Shown in pieces: positions 25,165 to 33,986 of a DNA stretch of 64,000 nt. The DNA is from a bacterium. Its GTDB lineage: Bacteria; Patescibacteriota; Saccharimonadia; Saccharimonadales; UBA4665. The stretch's first letter is position 1; each line of letters opens with the position of its first letter. A program made the translations under genes and the position numbers. The stretch is taken from NCBI GenBank assembly GCA_021783725.1, contig JAJXTN010000003.1, forward strand, positions 1 to 64,000, read 5' to 3'. A model generated the notes under the pieces. The model made no database searches. It worked only from the letters and a program-made list of their open reading frames with translations, and was not told the origin of the DNA.

Positions 25165-26178
25165 TTAATTTAAAGGTGTTGGCTTGTAGTAGTCGGGGGC
25201 TTGGCGTAGTAATTCGGCTATTTCCGGCTCGGTCAATAACCCGGCTTGAGCTCCAACTTTTTGGACAACATTCATCGAGTTAATCGGGGCCCACTGCAGT
25301 GCACCTTCAATGTTATTCCCTTTGATCAGAGCGGCCACGAACGTCGAAGCAAAAGCGTCGCCAGCTCCAGTCCGCTCAACCGGGGGTGCCGGATCAGGGT
25401 ATAGAGGCATGCGTAACCGAACATTACCGTCGGACGCATAAGCGCCGTCCGGTCCATCGGTTATGACAACTATTTTCGGGCCGAGTGCGTGCAAATGATC
25501 GAATAAATCGTTAAAATCTTCATGGTTACCGCCTCCAACTATCACGGCTTCTTCGCGGTTGACAATTACAACTTCGGTCCGAGCGTATATTCGTTTTAAG
25601 CGCTCAGCGCCGGCTTCCATTTGAAAAGTTCCCGGTTGAAAAGCTAATTTAACTTCTGGGTGCTCTTCGAGCCAGTCAGCGACTTGATCATGATAAGCTA
25701 TAGCGTGTTCGCTGATGGAGCTAAAATATACCCATTTGGGCACTTCGGTTGGGCGAAGATGTGGCCAATGATAGTCATATTCTTCATGTTTAATCAATAT
25801 TGTTCGTTCTTCTTTGTACCATAGTACGTAGTGATAATTGCTAACTTTACCGTGATTTATCCGAACAAATCGTGAATCAACCTTCTTTTTATCAAGCGCT
25901 TGAATCATATCACGACCCGGCTGATCGGCGCCGACGTTGGCCACTAAAGCGCTGTCGAGTCCAAGTTTAGCGAAAGCCACGGCAGCGTTCGCGGCATTAC
26001 CGACACCTTCAATAACTTCAGCGTGATCAAAAGGCAATTTGGTACCATACTGCATAGCTAACCATTTGCCATCATCATTTTGATAAGTTACCGCTTGATC
26101 ATCTAACAGTTTGATAAATGCGTCGGTGACTATGTCACCGATACTGACTACATCCGGTTGTTCTGCCACATTACCCAC
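25165..26178 (-). CDS. PfkB-family carbohydrate/nucleoside kinase
   Basis: A ribokinase-fold kinase of 337 residues. The C-terminal PfkB signature is present as PVERTGAGDAFASTFVAALI with the catalytic Asp in GAGD; the N-terminal glycine pair is EGVGNAANAAVAFAKLGL. It phosphorylates a sugar, sugar phosphate or nucleoside; the substrate cannot be read from sequence. Its place next to fba makes a sugar or sugar-phosphate substrate likely, including a possible 6-phosphofructokinase role, which is speculation. The start is GTG 26178, with GTG 26169 as alternative. Confidence 0.85.
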   Translation of the reverse strand: MGNVAEQPDVVSIGDIVTDAFIKLLDDQAVTYQNDDGKWLAMQYGTKLPFDHAEVIEGVGNAANAAVAFAKLGLDSALVANVGADQPGRDMIQALDKKKVDSRFVRINHGKVSNYHYVLWYKEERTILIKHEEYDYHWPHLRPTEVPKWVYFSSISEHAIAYHDQVADWLEEHPEVKLAFQPGTFQMEAGAERLKRIYARTEVVIVNREEAVIVGGGNHEDFNDLFDHLHALGPKIVVITDGPDGAYASDGNVRLRMPLYPDPAPPVERTGAGDAFASTFVAALIKGNNIEGALQWAPINSMNVVQKVGAQAGLLTEPEIAELLRQAPDYYKPTPLN

Positions 26179-26204
26179 CTATTATATTTATGTTGCTTAT
26201 GGTA

Positions 26205-27122
26205 TTAGTTTAGCACAGCCTTACCGCTAGAATTAAAGTCATCGATTTTGCTTTCGACAACGGCTTGGACGGCGGCCACGACATCTTTACTGATCAATTT
26301 AGAGACCGAATATTCGTTGGGGTTATCGGTTAAAATCTTCTCTAAAGTCGTGCGATAAGCGTAGCGCATGTCACTATTGATATTAACTTTAGTAACGCCG
26401 ATTCTGACGGCGTCACGGAAATAATGACCTGGTGTATCACTACCACCGTGCAAACTTATGTTGCAATCGATTGCGTCTCTAATGCGTTGTAGTAATTCTA
26501 AGTCGAGCACTTTAGGTACTGGGTACTTACCGTGCAGATTACCGATAGCGGCGGCAAATGTATCGATGCCGGTAGCCTCGACGAAAGCTTTAGCGCCTTC
26601 GGGTGTACTGAAAGTTTTCTTAATTTCTTCGTAATCAATATCTTCGGTATGGACGTTAGAACTACCGCCAAAGTAGTGTGGCTCACTCTCGACCAGCGCA
26701 CCAGTCAATTTAGCATATTCGACAACTTCACGGGTGGCATTGATGATATCTTCATCTGAAGCGTCATGATTAGCTTGAGAAATATCGATATGGATGAATT
26801 CGAAACCAGCTTCAATGCCGGCTTTAGCCGCTTCAACACTTGGGCTATGGTCTAGATTAACATATATTTCGACGCCAAATTGGGCTTTGAAGTTATCGAC
26901 TAAATCACGGACATTATCGAGACCGATGTCGTCGACTTCACCTTGGCTGACTTCAACTAGCACTGGGGCATTCTTGGCAACCGCCGCCCCAACAACAGCC
27001 TTGAGCGTGGCTTCATCATCAAGATTAAAAGCCCCAAAAGCCCAATGTTCGGCTCGCGCTTGAGCCATGCGTTTACGAGCTTGAGCGCAGTTAGCCCGTA
27101 TTTGATCTAAGGTTAAAGCCAT
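26205..27122 (-). CDS. fba: Class II fructose-bisphosphate aldolase
   Basis: Zinc-dependent aldol cleavage of fructose-1,6-bisphosphate or a related ketose bisphosphate, 305 residues. Visible: AFGAFNLDDEATLKAVV, the catalytic/zinc region VNLDHSPSVEAAKAGIEAGF, SEPHYFGG, NLHGKYP, and ISLHGGSDTPGHYFRDAVRIGVTKVNI with phosphate-binding GGS. TATACT (27130-27135) is 7 nt before the ATG and TTTGCG lies 17 nt further, so the mRNA should be leaderless. The pfkB gene follows 26 nt downstream. Confidence 0.92.
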   Translation of the reverse strand: MALTLDQIRANCAQARKRMAQARAEHWAFGAFNLDDEATLKAVVGAAVAKNAPVLVEVSQGEVDDIGLDNVRDLVDNFKAQFGVEIYVNLDHSPSVEAAKAGIEAGFEFIHIDISQANHDASDEDIINATREVVEYAKLTGALVESEPHYFGGSSNVHTEDIDYEEIKKTFSTPEGAKAFVEATGIDTFAAAIGNLHGKYPVPKVLDLELLQRIRDAIDCNISLHGGSDTPGHYFRDAVRIGVTKVNINSDMRYAYRTTLEKILTDNPNEYSVSKLISKDVVAAVQAVVESKIDDFNSSGKAVLN

Positions 27123-27129
27123 ACTTATC

Positions 27130-27175
27130 AGTATAACCGCTTAAGCTTGCACCGCAAAGCATTGAATACTATACT
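27130..27175. promoter_or_regulatory. Divergent overlapping promoters of fba and the receiver-like gene
   Basis: On the plus strand TTGCAC (27147-27152), 17 nt, TATACT (27170-27175) and then 6 nt to the ATG at 27182. On the minus strand TTTGCG, 17 nt, TATACT (27130-27135) and then 7 nt to the fba ATG. The two promoters share DNA, so their firing should be mutually exclusive or co-regulated. Confidence 0.65.
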
Positions 27176-27181
27176 TATTGC

Positions 27182-27616
27182 ATGAATTGTGCTGAAATAT
27201 ATCTTTTTGAAAACAATCCTGCTGACGTTAAAGACGTCGTCGATGCTTTTAAACCGACTACCCATAGCTTAAAAGCCGATCATATAGGCACGACTTTAAC
27301 GCGAGCATTAGACATTGTTGAAGGTATAGAAGTTATCGAGAATAAACCGATTGTGGTTTTTCTAGATGGTAATCTTAGCGAAGATTATAAAAATTTATCC
27401 GGCAGTGACGCTATAACCATCTATCATAAAATGAAAAGGCTCAATCTATTCGACTCCAAAGGCATCTTTGGCGTCAAAATCATCGACTTCAGTAGTAGTT
27501 CACTGGTTGATGTCGGTCTAAGAGTCCACGCCGCTCCAGGCAAAGGTAATCCAGCCGCCTTACCAAGAATTATCGATAACCTACAACTTACTTCTTCTTG
27601 GATGAAACGTGTATAG
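27182..27616 (+). CDS. Receiver-like (CheY-fold) protein without output domain
   Basis: A 144-residue protein that looks like a divergent response-regulator receiver: hydrophobic strand with acidic ending IYLFENNPADVKDVVDAF at the N-terminus, the likely phospho-Asp in PIVVFLDGNLSEDY (about residue 61), and KIIDFSSSSLVDVG in the position of the conserved Ser/Thr. A clear Lys switch is not visible. There is no DNA-binding domain and no adjacent kinase. Its 3' end overlaps the convergent transketolase gene by 29 nt. The assignment is tentative. Confidence 0.6.
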   Translation: MNCAEIYLFENNPADVKDVVDAFKPTTHSLKADHIGTTLTRALDIVEGIEVIENKPIVVFLDGNLSEDYKNLSGSDAITIYHKMKRLNLFDSKGIFGVKIIDFSSSSLVDVGLRVHAAPGKGNPAALPRIIDNLQLTSSWMKRV

Positions 27617-28562
27617 CGGCTAAGCGAATGTGTTTAGCGTCCAGACCAAAGTGTTCAAATAATTCCTCGGGTTTGCCAGATTCACCAAAGTGATCGCGCA
27701 TACCGATACGTTGTAGCGGTACTGGGTGATTTTCGCCAATTAGTTCAGCGATGGCCCCACCTAGACCGCCAGCAATTTGGGCTTCTTCAGCTATGACGAC
27801 GGCACCGGTTTTTCGAATACTCTTTAGGATAGTCTCAGTATCAAGCGGTTTAATAGTTGGTACATGTATAACTTCAGCCTCAATACCATCTTTAAACAAT
27901 TTATCGGCTGCCACCAAAGCTTGGTAGGTCATCGTGCCGGTAGCGATAATCGTTACGTCGGCTCCCGTTTCAAGGACATAAGCCGGACCAATTTTAAACG
28001 GTGTATCGGCGGTTGTGATTATTGGCGTAGCTTCACGAGCCAAACGTAAATAATTCGGTCTAGGGTCGGTAGCCATGGCTAGTGTGGCTTTTTCGGCTTC
28101 AATTGAATCAGCCGGTACGATGACTACCATGTTCGGTAAAACTCGCATCAAAGCAATATCTTCGAGCATTTGATGGGTGGCGCCGTCCGGACCAACACTG
28201 ACTCCAGCGTGACTACCAACAATTTTGACCGGCCGATCGTTCAAACAGATAGTCGTCCGAATTTGTTCCCAGTTGCGCCCAGGACTAAAAGCCGCGTAAC
28301 TACTGACGAACGGAACCTTATTCATCGCTGCCAGCCCAGCTCCAACTGTTACCAAATTTTGCTCAGCGATACCAATTTCGATAAATCGATCAGGGAATTC
28401 TGTTCTAAACAAATTCATTTGGGTGGACTCGGTCAAGTCGGCACAAGCCGCTACTACATTAATATCAAGTTTACCGGCGGCCAGCAGACCGCGTCCAAAG
28501 CCTTTACGAATCGGCTCCGACACAAGCTTGGAATTTATATCGACAAGGTGATGGTTACTCAT
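27588..28562 (-). CDS. Transketolase, C-terminal subunit
   Basis: About 324 residues covering the pyrimidine-binding and C-terminal domains of transketolase (SEPIRKGFGRGLLAAGKLD, IEIGIAEQNLVTVGAGLAAM with the TPP-activating Glu, then SHAGVSVGPDGATHQMLEDI). It pairs with the N-terminal subunit encoded just upstream to make a heteromeric enzyme. The start is ATG 28562, which overlaps the end of the N-terminal gene by 8 nt (ATGAGTAA); an in-frame upstream start at 28586 would overlap more. Confidence 0.92.
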   Translation of the reverse strand: MSNHHLVDINSKLVSEPIRKGFGRGLLAAGKLDINVVAACADLTESTQMNLFRTEFPDRFIEIGIAEQNLVTVGAGLAAMNKVPFVSSYAAFSPGRNWEQIRTTICLNDRPVKIVGSHAGVSVGPDGATHQMLEDIALMRVLPNMVVIVPADSIEAEKATLAMATDPRPNYLRLAREATPIITTADTPFKIGPAYVLETGADVTIIATGTMTYQALVAADKLFKDGIEAEVIHVPTIKPLDTETILKSIRKTGAVVIAEEAQIAGGLGGAIAELIGENHPVPLQRIGMRDHFGESGKPEELFEHFGLDAKHIRLAAIHVSSKKK

Positions 28563-29409
28563 GTTCGCTCTTGATCTTTCCTCCAAGCGTTCTCAGTTCG
28601 TGCAAAGCGATGATGGCTTGTTCGTGATTGGGTGGCGATCCATGCCATTGGAAGTTATATTCCATGAAATCGACGCCCTTACCGGGAATAGTGTGGGCGA
28701 TGATCATGACTGGTTTTTCTTGGATTGCCCGGGCCATGGCCGTGGCGTCAATCACGGCTTCGATATTGTTGCCATCAATCTCGATAACGTGCCAGCCAAA
28801 AGCTTCCCATTTACCACGCAAGTCCTCCAAGGGCATAACCGTTTCGGTTGGACCGTCGATTTGAATGTTGTTACGGTCAACGATCGCAATAATGTTATTT
28901 AGCTTGTACTTACCGGCTAACATCGCCGCTTCCCACACATTGCCTTCGTCAAGTTCACCGTCTCCCATGACCACATAAACCCAACGATGATTCTGCTTAT
29001 TCATGCGCAGTCCAAGAGCCATACCGCAAGCTTGGCTCAAACCCGAACCCAATGGACCACTAGTAGTTTCCATACCCGGTAAGCGCAGACGTTCAGGATG
29101 TCCCTGCAAACGGCTACCGAGACGTCTTAATGTCATCAACTCTTTCTTATCAAAATAGCCAGCATGGGCCATAGTGGCGTATCTAACAGGCACGCAATGT
29201 CCGTTGCTCAGGATCAATAGGTCACGGTCTTCCCAATCTGGCCTTTTGGGATCGTGTTTCAATATATCGAAATAAAGCGCCGTGAATATGTCTGCCAAAC
29301 CCAGCGGACCAGCACTGTGACCACTACCGGCGTGTTCCAACATCCGGATAATATCCTCGCGAATATTATTGGCGATAACCTCTAGTCGTTCGATGGGTAG
29401 TGTCTGCAT
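28555..29409 (-). CDS. Transketolase, N-terminal (TPP-binding) subunit
   Basis: A 284-residue half-transketolase with the diphosphate-binding domain: GSGHSAGPLGLADIFTALYF, HCVPVRYATMAHAGYF, GPLGSGLSQACGMALGLR and the TPP/Mg motif GDGELDEGNVWEAAMLAGKY...NNIIAIVDRNNIQIDG. Split transketolases are typical of archaea and several CPR lineages. It transfers C2 units among sugar phosphates in the non-oxidative pentose phosphate pathway. Placed between rpe and the C-terminal subunit. Confidence 0.93.
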   Translation of the reverse strand: MQTLPIERLEVIANNIREDIIRMLEHAGSGHSAGPLGLADIFTALYFDILKHDPKRPDWEDRDLLILSNGHCVPVRYATMAHAGYFDKKELMTLRRLGSRLQGHPERLRLPGMETTSGPLGSGLSQACGMALGLRMNKQNHRWVYVVMGDGELDEGNVWEAAMLAGKYKLNNIIAIVDRNNIQIDGPTETVMPLEDLRGKWEAFGWHVIEIDGNNIEAVIDATAMARAIQEKPVMIIAHTIPGKGVDFMEYNFQWHGSPPNHEQAIIALHELRTLGGKIKSEHE

Positions 29410-29410
29410 A

Positions 29411-30040
29411 TTATTTTTCGATTACTTCTTTCAGTTTAGCATAAGCGATGGCTGGATTAGAGGCATTTTGAATATAGCCACCGACATTTAAGACCTCAAC
29501 ACCCCCATCAATCAATTGGCGAGCATTTTCGAGGTTAATTCCACCATCCCAGCCGATTTCCACTTCCGGATGATGATGGCGGACTTTTTGAACTTTGTCG
29601 AGTAGGCCCAGATCGGCCGTGCCACCGTGGTAACCGAGTTTGCCGCTAAATATTAAGACATGGTCGAAACTGTGCATGATTTGATAGGCGTGCTCGATGG
29701 GCGTGTCGTGAAGGATCGCCAGACCGGCTAAAATACCTGCTTTATGTAATTCAGCGGCAAAATGCATATGATGGACGGTGGCTTCGTTATGAATCACCAC
29801 CATCCGTGGTTTTAATTGAATCAAGCGGTCTATATAATCCATCGGCTGTTGATACATTAGATGAATATCTGCCTGAGGTGATAAGGGTAGCCAAATATCA
29901 TTCAAGCTCGGGGATGTAGTCGGCGCCAATTGGCCATCCATTAAATCAATATGCAAGCGCTCGGCGAAATCAGCCACATTTTTAATTTGATCAGCATAAA
30001 CCTGCAGATCAAAGGCCGTAACGGTTGGACAGATAATCAT
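29411..30040 (-). CDS. rpe: Ribulose-phosphate 3-epimerase-like TIM barrel
   Basis: A 209-residue TIM-barrel protein; ICPTVTAFDLQVYADQI, LHIDLMDGQLAPTTS with metal-ligand His and Asp, then EIGWDGGINLENARQLIDGG and LNVGGYI match the epimerase family (D-ribulose-5-P to D-xylulose-5-P). The sequence is divergent: VHLMV is replaced by IHLMYQQP. It lies between rpiB and the transketolase halves with 1-nt gaps, which supports the function. Confidence 0.85.
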   Translation of the reverse strand: MIICPTVTAFDLQVYADQIKNVADFAERLHIDLMDGQLAPTTSPSLNDIWLPLSPQADIHLMYQQPMDYIDRLIQLKPRMVVIHNEATVHHMHFAAELHKAGILAGLAILHDTPIEHAYQIMHSFDHVLIFSGKLGYHGGTADLGLLDKVQKVRHHHPEVEIGWDGGINLENARQLIDGGVEVLNVGGYIQNASNPAIAYAKLKEVIEK

Positions 30041-30041
30041 C

Positions 30042-30488
30042 TCAACCCAACTTGTCTAGTTCTTGTAATCGTCGAATGAACCTAGGAGCACCAGCAAAAG
30101 AAGTGTTGAGCCAGACGTTAACAATCTCCTCGGCATCAGTTAATGACGTATAGCGTGATGATATACACAAGACGTTGCTGTCGTCGTCGTTGCGAGCCGA
30201 TTTGGCTTCATCGACATTCCAACACAACGAAGCTCTAATGCCTTTATAACGATTAGCCGCCATACACATGCCTTGACCACTGCCACAGATCAGAATCCCC
30301 CTCGACGACTCATCGCTATCACTCAATATGGCCGTCACGACTTTACCGGCGAATTGCGGAAAGTCATCATCAGGGTTGAGTTTGGCGTCACCTTCGTCGA
30401 CGACTTGATAGCCGGCTTTAACCAGCACTTGGGTTAACTGCTGTTTGAAGTTAAAGCCGTTATGATCAGCGCCGATATAAATCTTCAT
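30042..30488 (-). CDS. rpiB: Ribose-5-phosphate isomerase B (RpiB/LacAB family)
   Basis: Interconverts ribose-5-P and ribulose-5-P. The 148 residues begin with IYIGADHNGFNFKQQL and include YQVVDEGD, GILICGSGQGMCMAANRYKGIRA (catalytic Cys-type loop) and DDSNVLCISSRY. Slightly larger than the E. coli type because of an insert around residues 36-44. It lies 12 nt after gap. Confidence 0.93.
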   Translation of the reverse strand: MKIYIGADHNGFNFKQQLTQVLVKAGYQVVDEGDAKLNPDDDFPQFAGKVVTAILSDSDESSRGILICGSGQGMCMAANRYKGIRASLCWNVDEAKSARNDDDSNVLCISSRYTSLTDAEEIVNVWLNTSFAGAPRFIRRLQELDKLG

Positions 30489-30500
30489 CCAGCAATCTCC

Positions 30501-31538
30501 TTAATTGTGTTTGTGGCCGTGATCGCCTTTGTGCAGTAAGCGACCGGTGTCAGCCACGACTTCTACTAAACGATTACTATAACCCCATTCGTTGTCATAC
30601 CAGGCCACCACTTTCAGCATATTGCCAGCAATCACGGATGTCAATTTCAAGTCAACAATAGCTGAGTGACTATTACCAATGAAGTCACTGCTGACCAATT
30701 CTTCGTCGGTGACATCCAAAATACCTTGATAGTATGGCTCTTTAGCAGCTTTCTGGAAAACAGCATTTACTTCTTCAACGGTTACATCGCGTTTAGTAAT
30801 GATTACAAAATCGCTTAATGACACGACTGGCGTTGGTACGCGAACACTTAGACCACCAAAAACGCCCTCTAGGCTTGGCAAGGCTTGAGCGGCGGCTTTA
30901 CTGGCACCGGTAGTGGTCGGAACAATATTTTCGGCGGCATTGCGGGCTTCGCGCAAATCTTTAGCTGGAGCATCCTGTAGTTTCTGACTAGCAGTATAAC
31001 TGTGGATGGTAGTCATCATGGCTTTTTCGATCCCAAAATTACTTTCAATAATGGCCGCAACTGGTGTAATACAGTTAGTCGTACACGAAGCGTTACTGAT
31101 AATATCGCTAGATCCGTCTAACTTATCTTCATTGACCCCCAATACGACGGTAGTCGCACCGTCACCTTTGGATGGCGCACTTAGGACGACTTTCTGGGCG
31201 CCGGCTTTGATATGGTCCTGAGCTTTAGCTGGATCTACAAAGAATCCGGTAGATTCAATCACGACATCAACTTTTAGATCAGCCCATGGTAATTTAGCTG
31301 GTTCAAGGATCGCTAAGACAGGGATATGCTGACCGTTAACGATTATGCCGTTATCGTCATGGTCTACTTGGTTATGATAAGTTCCGTAATTACTGTCGTG
31401 TTTGAGTAAATGAGCCAGTGTTTTGGTATCGGTAATGTCGTTGACGGCGACGATTTCAATATCGCTTCTTTCGAAAGCTACCTTGAAAGCGTTACGCCCA
31501 ATACGGCCAAAACCATTAATTGCCACCCTTGTTTTCAT
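30501..31538 (-). CDS. gap: Glyceraldehyde-3-phosphate dehydrogenase
   Basis: The 345 residues show the NAD-binding start (VAINGFGRIGRNAFKVAF), the catalytic SNASCTTNCITPVAAII with Cys near residue 150, and the C-terminal WYDNEWGYSNRLVEVV. The C-terminus carries a short His-rich tail (GDHGHKHN). First gene of the gap-rpiB-rpe-tktN-tktC transcript; GAGGA at good distance precedes the ATG. Converts glyceraldehyde-3-P to 1,3-bisphosphoglycerate. Confidence 0.97.
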   Translation of the reverse strand: MKTRVAINGFGRIGRNAFKVAFERSDIEIVAVNDITDTKTLAHLLKHDSNYGTYHNQVDHDDNGIIVNGQHIPVLAILEPAKLPWADLKVDVVIESTGFFVDPAKAQDHIKAGAQKVVLSAPSKGDGATTVVLGVNEDKLDGSSDIISNASCTTNCITPVAAIIESNFGIEKAMMTTIHSYTASQKLQDAPAKDLREARNAAENIVPTTTGASKAAAQALPSLEGVFGGLSVRVPTPVVSLSDFVIITKRDVTVEEVNAVFQKAAKEPYYQGILDVTDEELVSSDFIGNSHSAIVDLKLTSVIAGNMLKVVAWYDNEWGYSNRLVEVVADTGRLLHKGDHGHKHN

Positions 31539-31600
31539 GCGTATTTCCTCGTTTATATCTTTATCTTACTGCTTATGTTTGGAATTGTGAAAATATCCAA

Positions 31601-32095
31601 CTAAACATTAGTATATACGACTGCTGGCTGAAAACTAACCGTGCTAGTCGATTCCAAAAACCGGCCGACTAATTCCTGCTGGAATGGATGACTGATGACC
31701 CGCTCGGCTTGAACTGGACTTCGCCACTCGTAAGCTTGAGCCTCATTAGGATCAAATAGGATGGTCGGTTGATGCAACGCCAACCGCAAAACATAGCCCG
31801 TTCTAAGATTGTTATGAGGGCCACAAGAACTAGGTATAGGGGCATTGTTTTCGAGTAATTTTTGAAACATAAACGTCGGAAGCCACAGATTTGTTTCTTC
31901 ACCGGTTTCCCGCCGAGCACACTCTATATCTGATTCGCCGATTAGGGCTCCGCCACCAGGCAGGTCCCAGCTTCGAGGCCGACGATCTTGATCGGTCCGC
32001 AATAAGGTTAGTATCGACCCACCCGCATCGACCACTACAACCTTGGAACTGTGGCGGATGTCTCCTGATTTGAAATGCTCTGCTTGACCTATCAT
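31601..32095 (-). CDS. Nudix hydrolase
   Basis: A 164-residue protein with a full Nudix box: GGGALIGESDIECARRETGE followed by ETNL, i.e. Gx5Ex7RExxEE with Asn replacing the usual Gly. The flanking PRSWDLPGGG fits the family. The substrate (nucleoside diphosphate derivative) is unknown. It lies 62 nt upstream of gap on the same strand but has its own AT-rich start region. Confidence 0.85.
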   Translation of the reverse strand: MIGQAEHFKSGDIRHSSKVVVVDAGGSILTLLRTDQDRRPRSWDLPGGGALIGESDIECARRETGEETNLWLPTFMFQKLLENNAPIPSSCGPHNNLRTGYVLRLALHQPTILFDPNEAQAYEWRSPVQAERVISHPFQQELVGRFLESTSTVSFQPAVVYTNV

Positions 32096-32219
32096 ATTGT
32101 TTAATAGCTGAACTATTTATCTTTATATGTGATGTTAATTATTCTACGACTTATATCACCAACGTCAATGATAAATCGCACTCTCGTGTACTGCTGGCTA
32201 TTTTTAGTTGATATAACTA

Positions 32220-32747
32220 CTAGTCTTTGTAGCGTTCAATAGACTCAGCAATTATGGCTTTAGCGGCCTCAACGTCGCCCCAACCTAGAACTTTGGTACT
32301 ACCTGGTTTCTTGAGATCTTTGTAATGAGTGAAGTGTTCGACAATCTGTTGTTGCCACCTCTCGCCGAGGTCAGCCAAGCTATTTATGCTATCGCCGGTA
32401 TCACGATCATCGGCGGGCACGACTACCACCTTGTGGTCAGCTTCATCATCATCTTCGAAGTTTAAGACACCTATGACTTTGGCTTCTAGCCAAACACCAC
32501 TTGGGATTGGTTCACTACAAACGACCAATGTATCAAGCTCATCGCCGTCTTCATCGCGAGTCTGAGGAATAAAACCGTAATTAACTGGTTTAGCATAGAT
32601 GCTTGGTTCAACCCGATCGAGCATGAAAGCCGCCCGCTGACGGTCCCATTCAATCTTTAGAATACTACCTTTGGGAATCTCCACAACAGTGTTAACGATG
32701 CCATTCCGGTAATCACCGGGGGTTAGTACTTGATTAAAATCAGCCAT
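32220..32747 (-). CDS. ppa: Inorganic pyrophosphatase (family I)
   Basis: Hydrolyses pyrophosphate to drive biosynthetic reactions. The 175 residues contain VVEIPKGSILKIEWD, VNYGFIPQTRDEDGDELDTL with the metal-binding aspartates, and DDRDTGDSINSLADL. The start has AGGAGATAAC before it. Divergent from the GDPD gene, with a shared AT-rich spacer of 48 nt. Confidence 0.95.
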   Translation of the reverse strand: MADFNQVLTPGDYRNGIVNTVVEIPKGSILKIEWDRQRAAFMLDRVEPSIYAKPVNYGFIPQTRDEDGDELDTLVVCSEPIPSGVWLEAKVIGVLNFEDDDEADHKVVVVPADDRDTGDSINSLADLGERWQQQIVEHFTHYKDLKKPGSTKVLGWGDVEAAKAIIAESIERYKD

Positions 32748-32795
32748 GTTATCTCCTCTATTGATTTCTGTAAATTATTGTACACTATCTACTAG

Positions 32796-33464
32796 ATGAT
32801 AATTATCGGACATCGCGGTGCTCGTGGCCTAGCCGCTGAAAATACTATTGCCTCGATTGATGCCGCCATCGACCATAAAGTCAACGCTGTCGAATTCGAC
32901 GTTCATGTTACTAAAGACCTAGTGCCGGTGTTGAATCACGACGACACAATTGTCAGCATAGACGGCCACAAACTAGTAATAGCAAACTCTAGCTTGGTCG
33001 AGTTACGAGCCCAAAAACCAGATATAGCCACCCTAGATGAGGTGTTTATCAACGTTAACCATCGGGCTAACTTAATGATTGAAATCAAGTCTAGCACCAA
33101 CATTGACTCAATCGTTGCGCTGACTAGGAAATTCCTCAAAAACGGTTGGACGACCGACGAATTATGTTTTTGCTCTAAAAACCAGTCAACATTAGTAGCT
33201 TTATATAAATCAGCACCAGAAATTCCGCGCGTCGTGATCGAACGCTGGAGTGGCGTCAAAGCTCATTTTCGAGTTCGACAAGTCCATGCCAAAGGCGCCA
33301 GCATGAATCAAGTATGGCTATGGTGGGGTTTCGTACGATCGGTTAAAACTAGTGGCTATGAACTATATGCCTACACCCTCAATGATCCCAAAAAAGCCCG
33401 ACGTTGGGCTAAATATGGCCTAACCGCTGTAATCACCGACTTCCCCGATCGTTTCGAAGAATAA
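32796..33464 (+). CDS. Glycerophosphodiester phosphodiesterase family protein
   Basis: A 222-residue TIM-barrel protein with the family motifs IIGHRGARGLAAENT, VEFDVHVTKDLVPVLNHDDT (metal-binding Glu/Asp and catalytic His) and MIEIKS. No signal peptide, so it should act in the cytoplasm on glycerophosphodiesters, perhaps from scavenged lipids. The ATG has no ribosome-binding site; TACACT lies 9 nt upstream. Confidence 0.9.
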   Translation: MIIIGHRGARGLAAENTIASIDAAIDHKVNAVEFDVHVTKDLVPVLNHDDTIVSIDGHKLVIANSSLVELRAQKPDIATLDEVFINVNHRANLMIEIKSSTNIDSIVALTRKFLKNGWTTDELCFCSKNQSTLVALYKSAPEIPRVVIERWSGVKAHFRVRQVHAKGASMNQVWLWWGFVRSVKTSGYELYAYTLNDPKKARRWAKYGLTAVITDFPDRFEE

Positions 33465-33499
33465 TTGCGTATTTGTATAAATTATTACACACTGTATAT

Positions 33500-33937
33500 A
33501 TGTCCAGATTGAATTATGAGCTGGTTGGTGGCACTAAATTTATTGGTGCTCTTGCTGGGGATATCAAAATTGATACATTACCCGCCAGAACTTTGACGCT
33601 GGCTCAAGCCGTCTCTAGGGCCGCCAAAATTGGCGATCTAGTCTTTAATCAACCCTTCTACACATTCTCCAGACAATTAGACGATGCACCTCACATTACA
33701 GCTGAAGTTAATACCACCTATTTACCAATTCGTGGCTTATATATGCTCGACCAAGTGTATTTACGAGATGAAGACGACGACTACCTTTTCGTACGCGATG
33801 ACAAATCTTCAGTATTCATGAGCACTCCCACAGCCGAGATCGAAATACCGATAGCTCTCGGCCAAAAAATGCTCGATGCTCGAGAGCTGATAGCTAATGC
33901 CGCCGAACTGCTAATCAACGGCTCGTTGGATCTATAA
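33500..33937 (+). CDS. Unknown protein, 145 aa
   Basis: I do not recognise it. It seems to be a soluble alpha/beta protein (YELVGGTKFIGALAGDIKID, then DQVYLRDEDDDYLFVRDDKS) with an acidic middle. The frame is open from TTG 33473, but ATG 33500 (MSRLNYEL) gives the better start. It lies between GDPD (35 nt upstream) and the FNR-like gene (49 nt downstream) on the same strand. Confidence 0.65.
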   Translation: MSRLNYELVGGTKFIGALAGDIKIDTLPARTLTLAQAVSRAAKIGDLVFNQPFYTFSRQLDDAPHITAEVNTTYLPIRGLYMLDQVYLRDEDDDYLFVRDDKSSVFMSTPTAEIEIPIALGQKMLDARELIANAAELLINGSLDL

Positions 33938-33986
33938 CTAACCAGATTGGGCTCAATAGATGGTAAACGCGGTATAATAGACTTAG

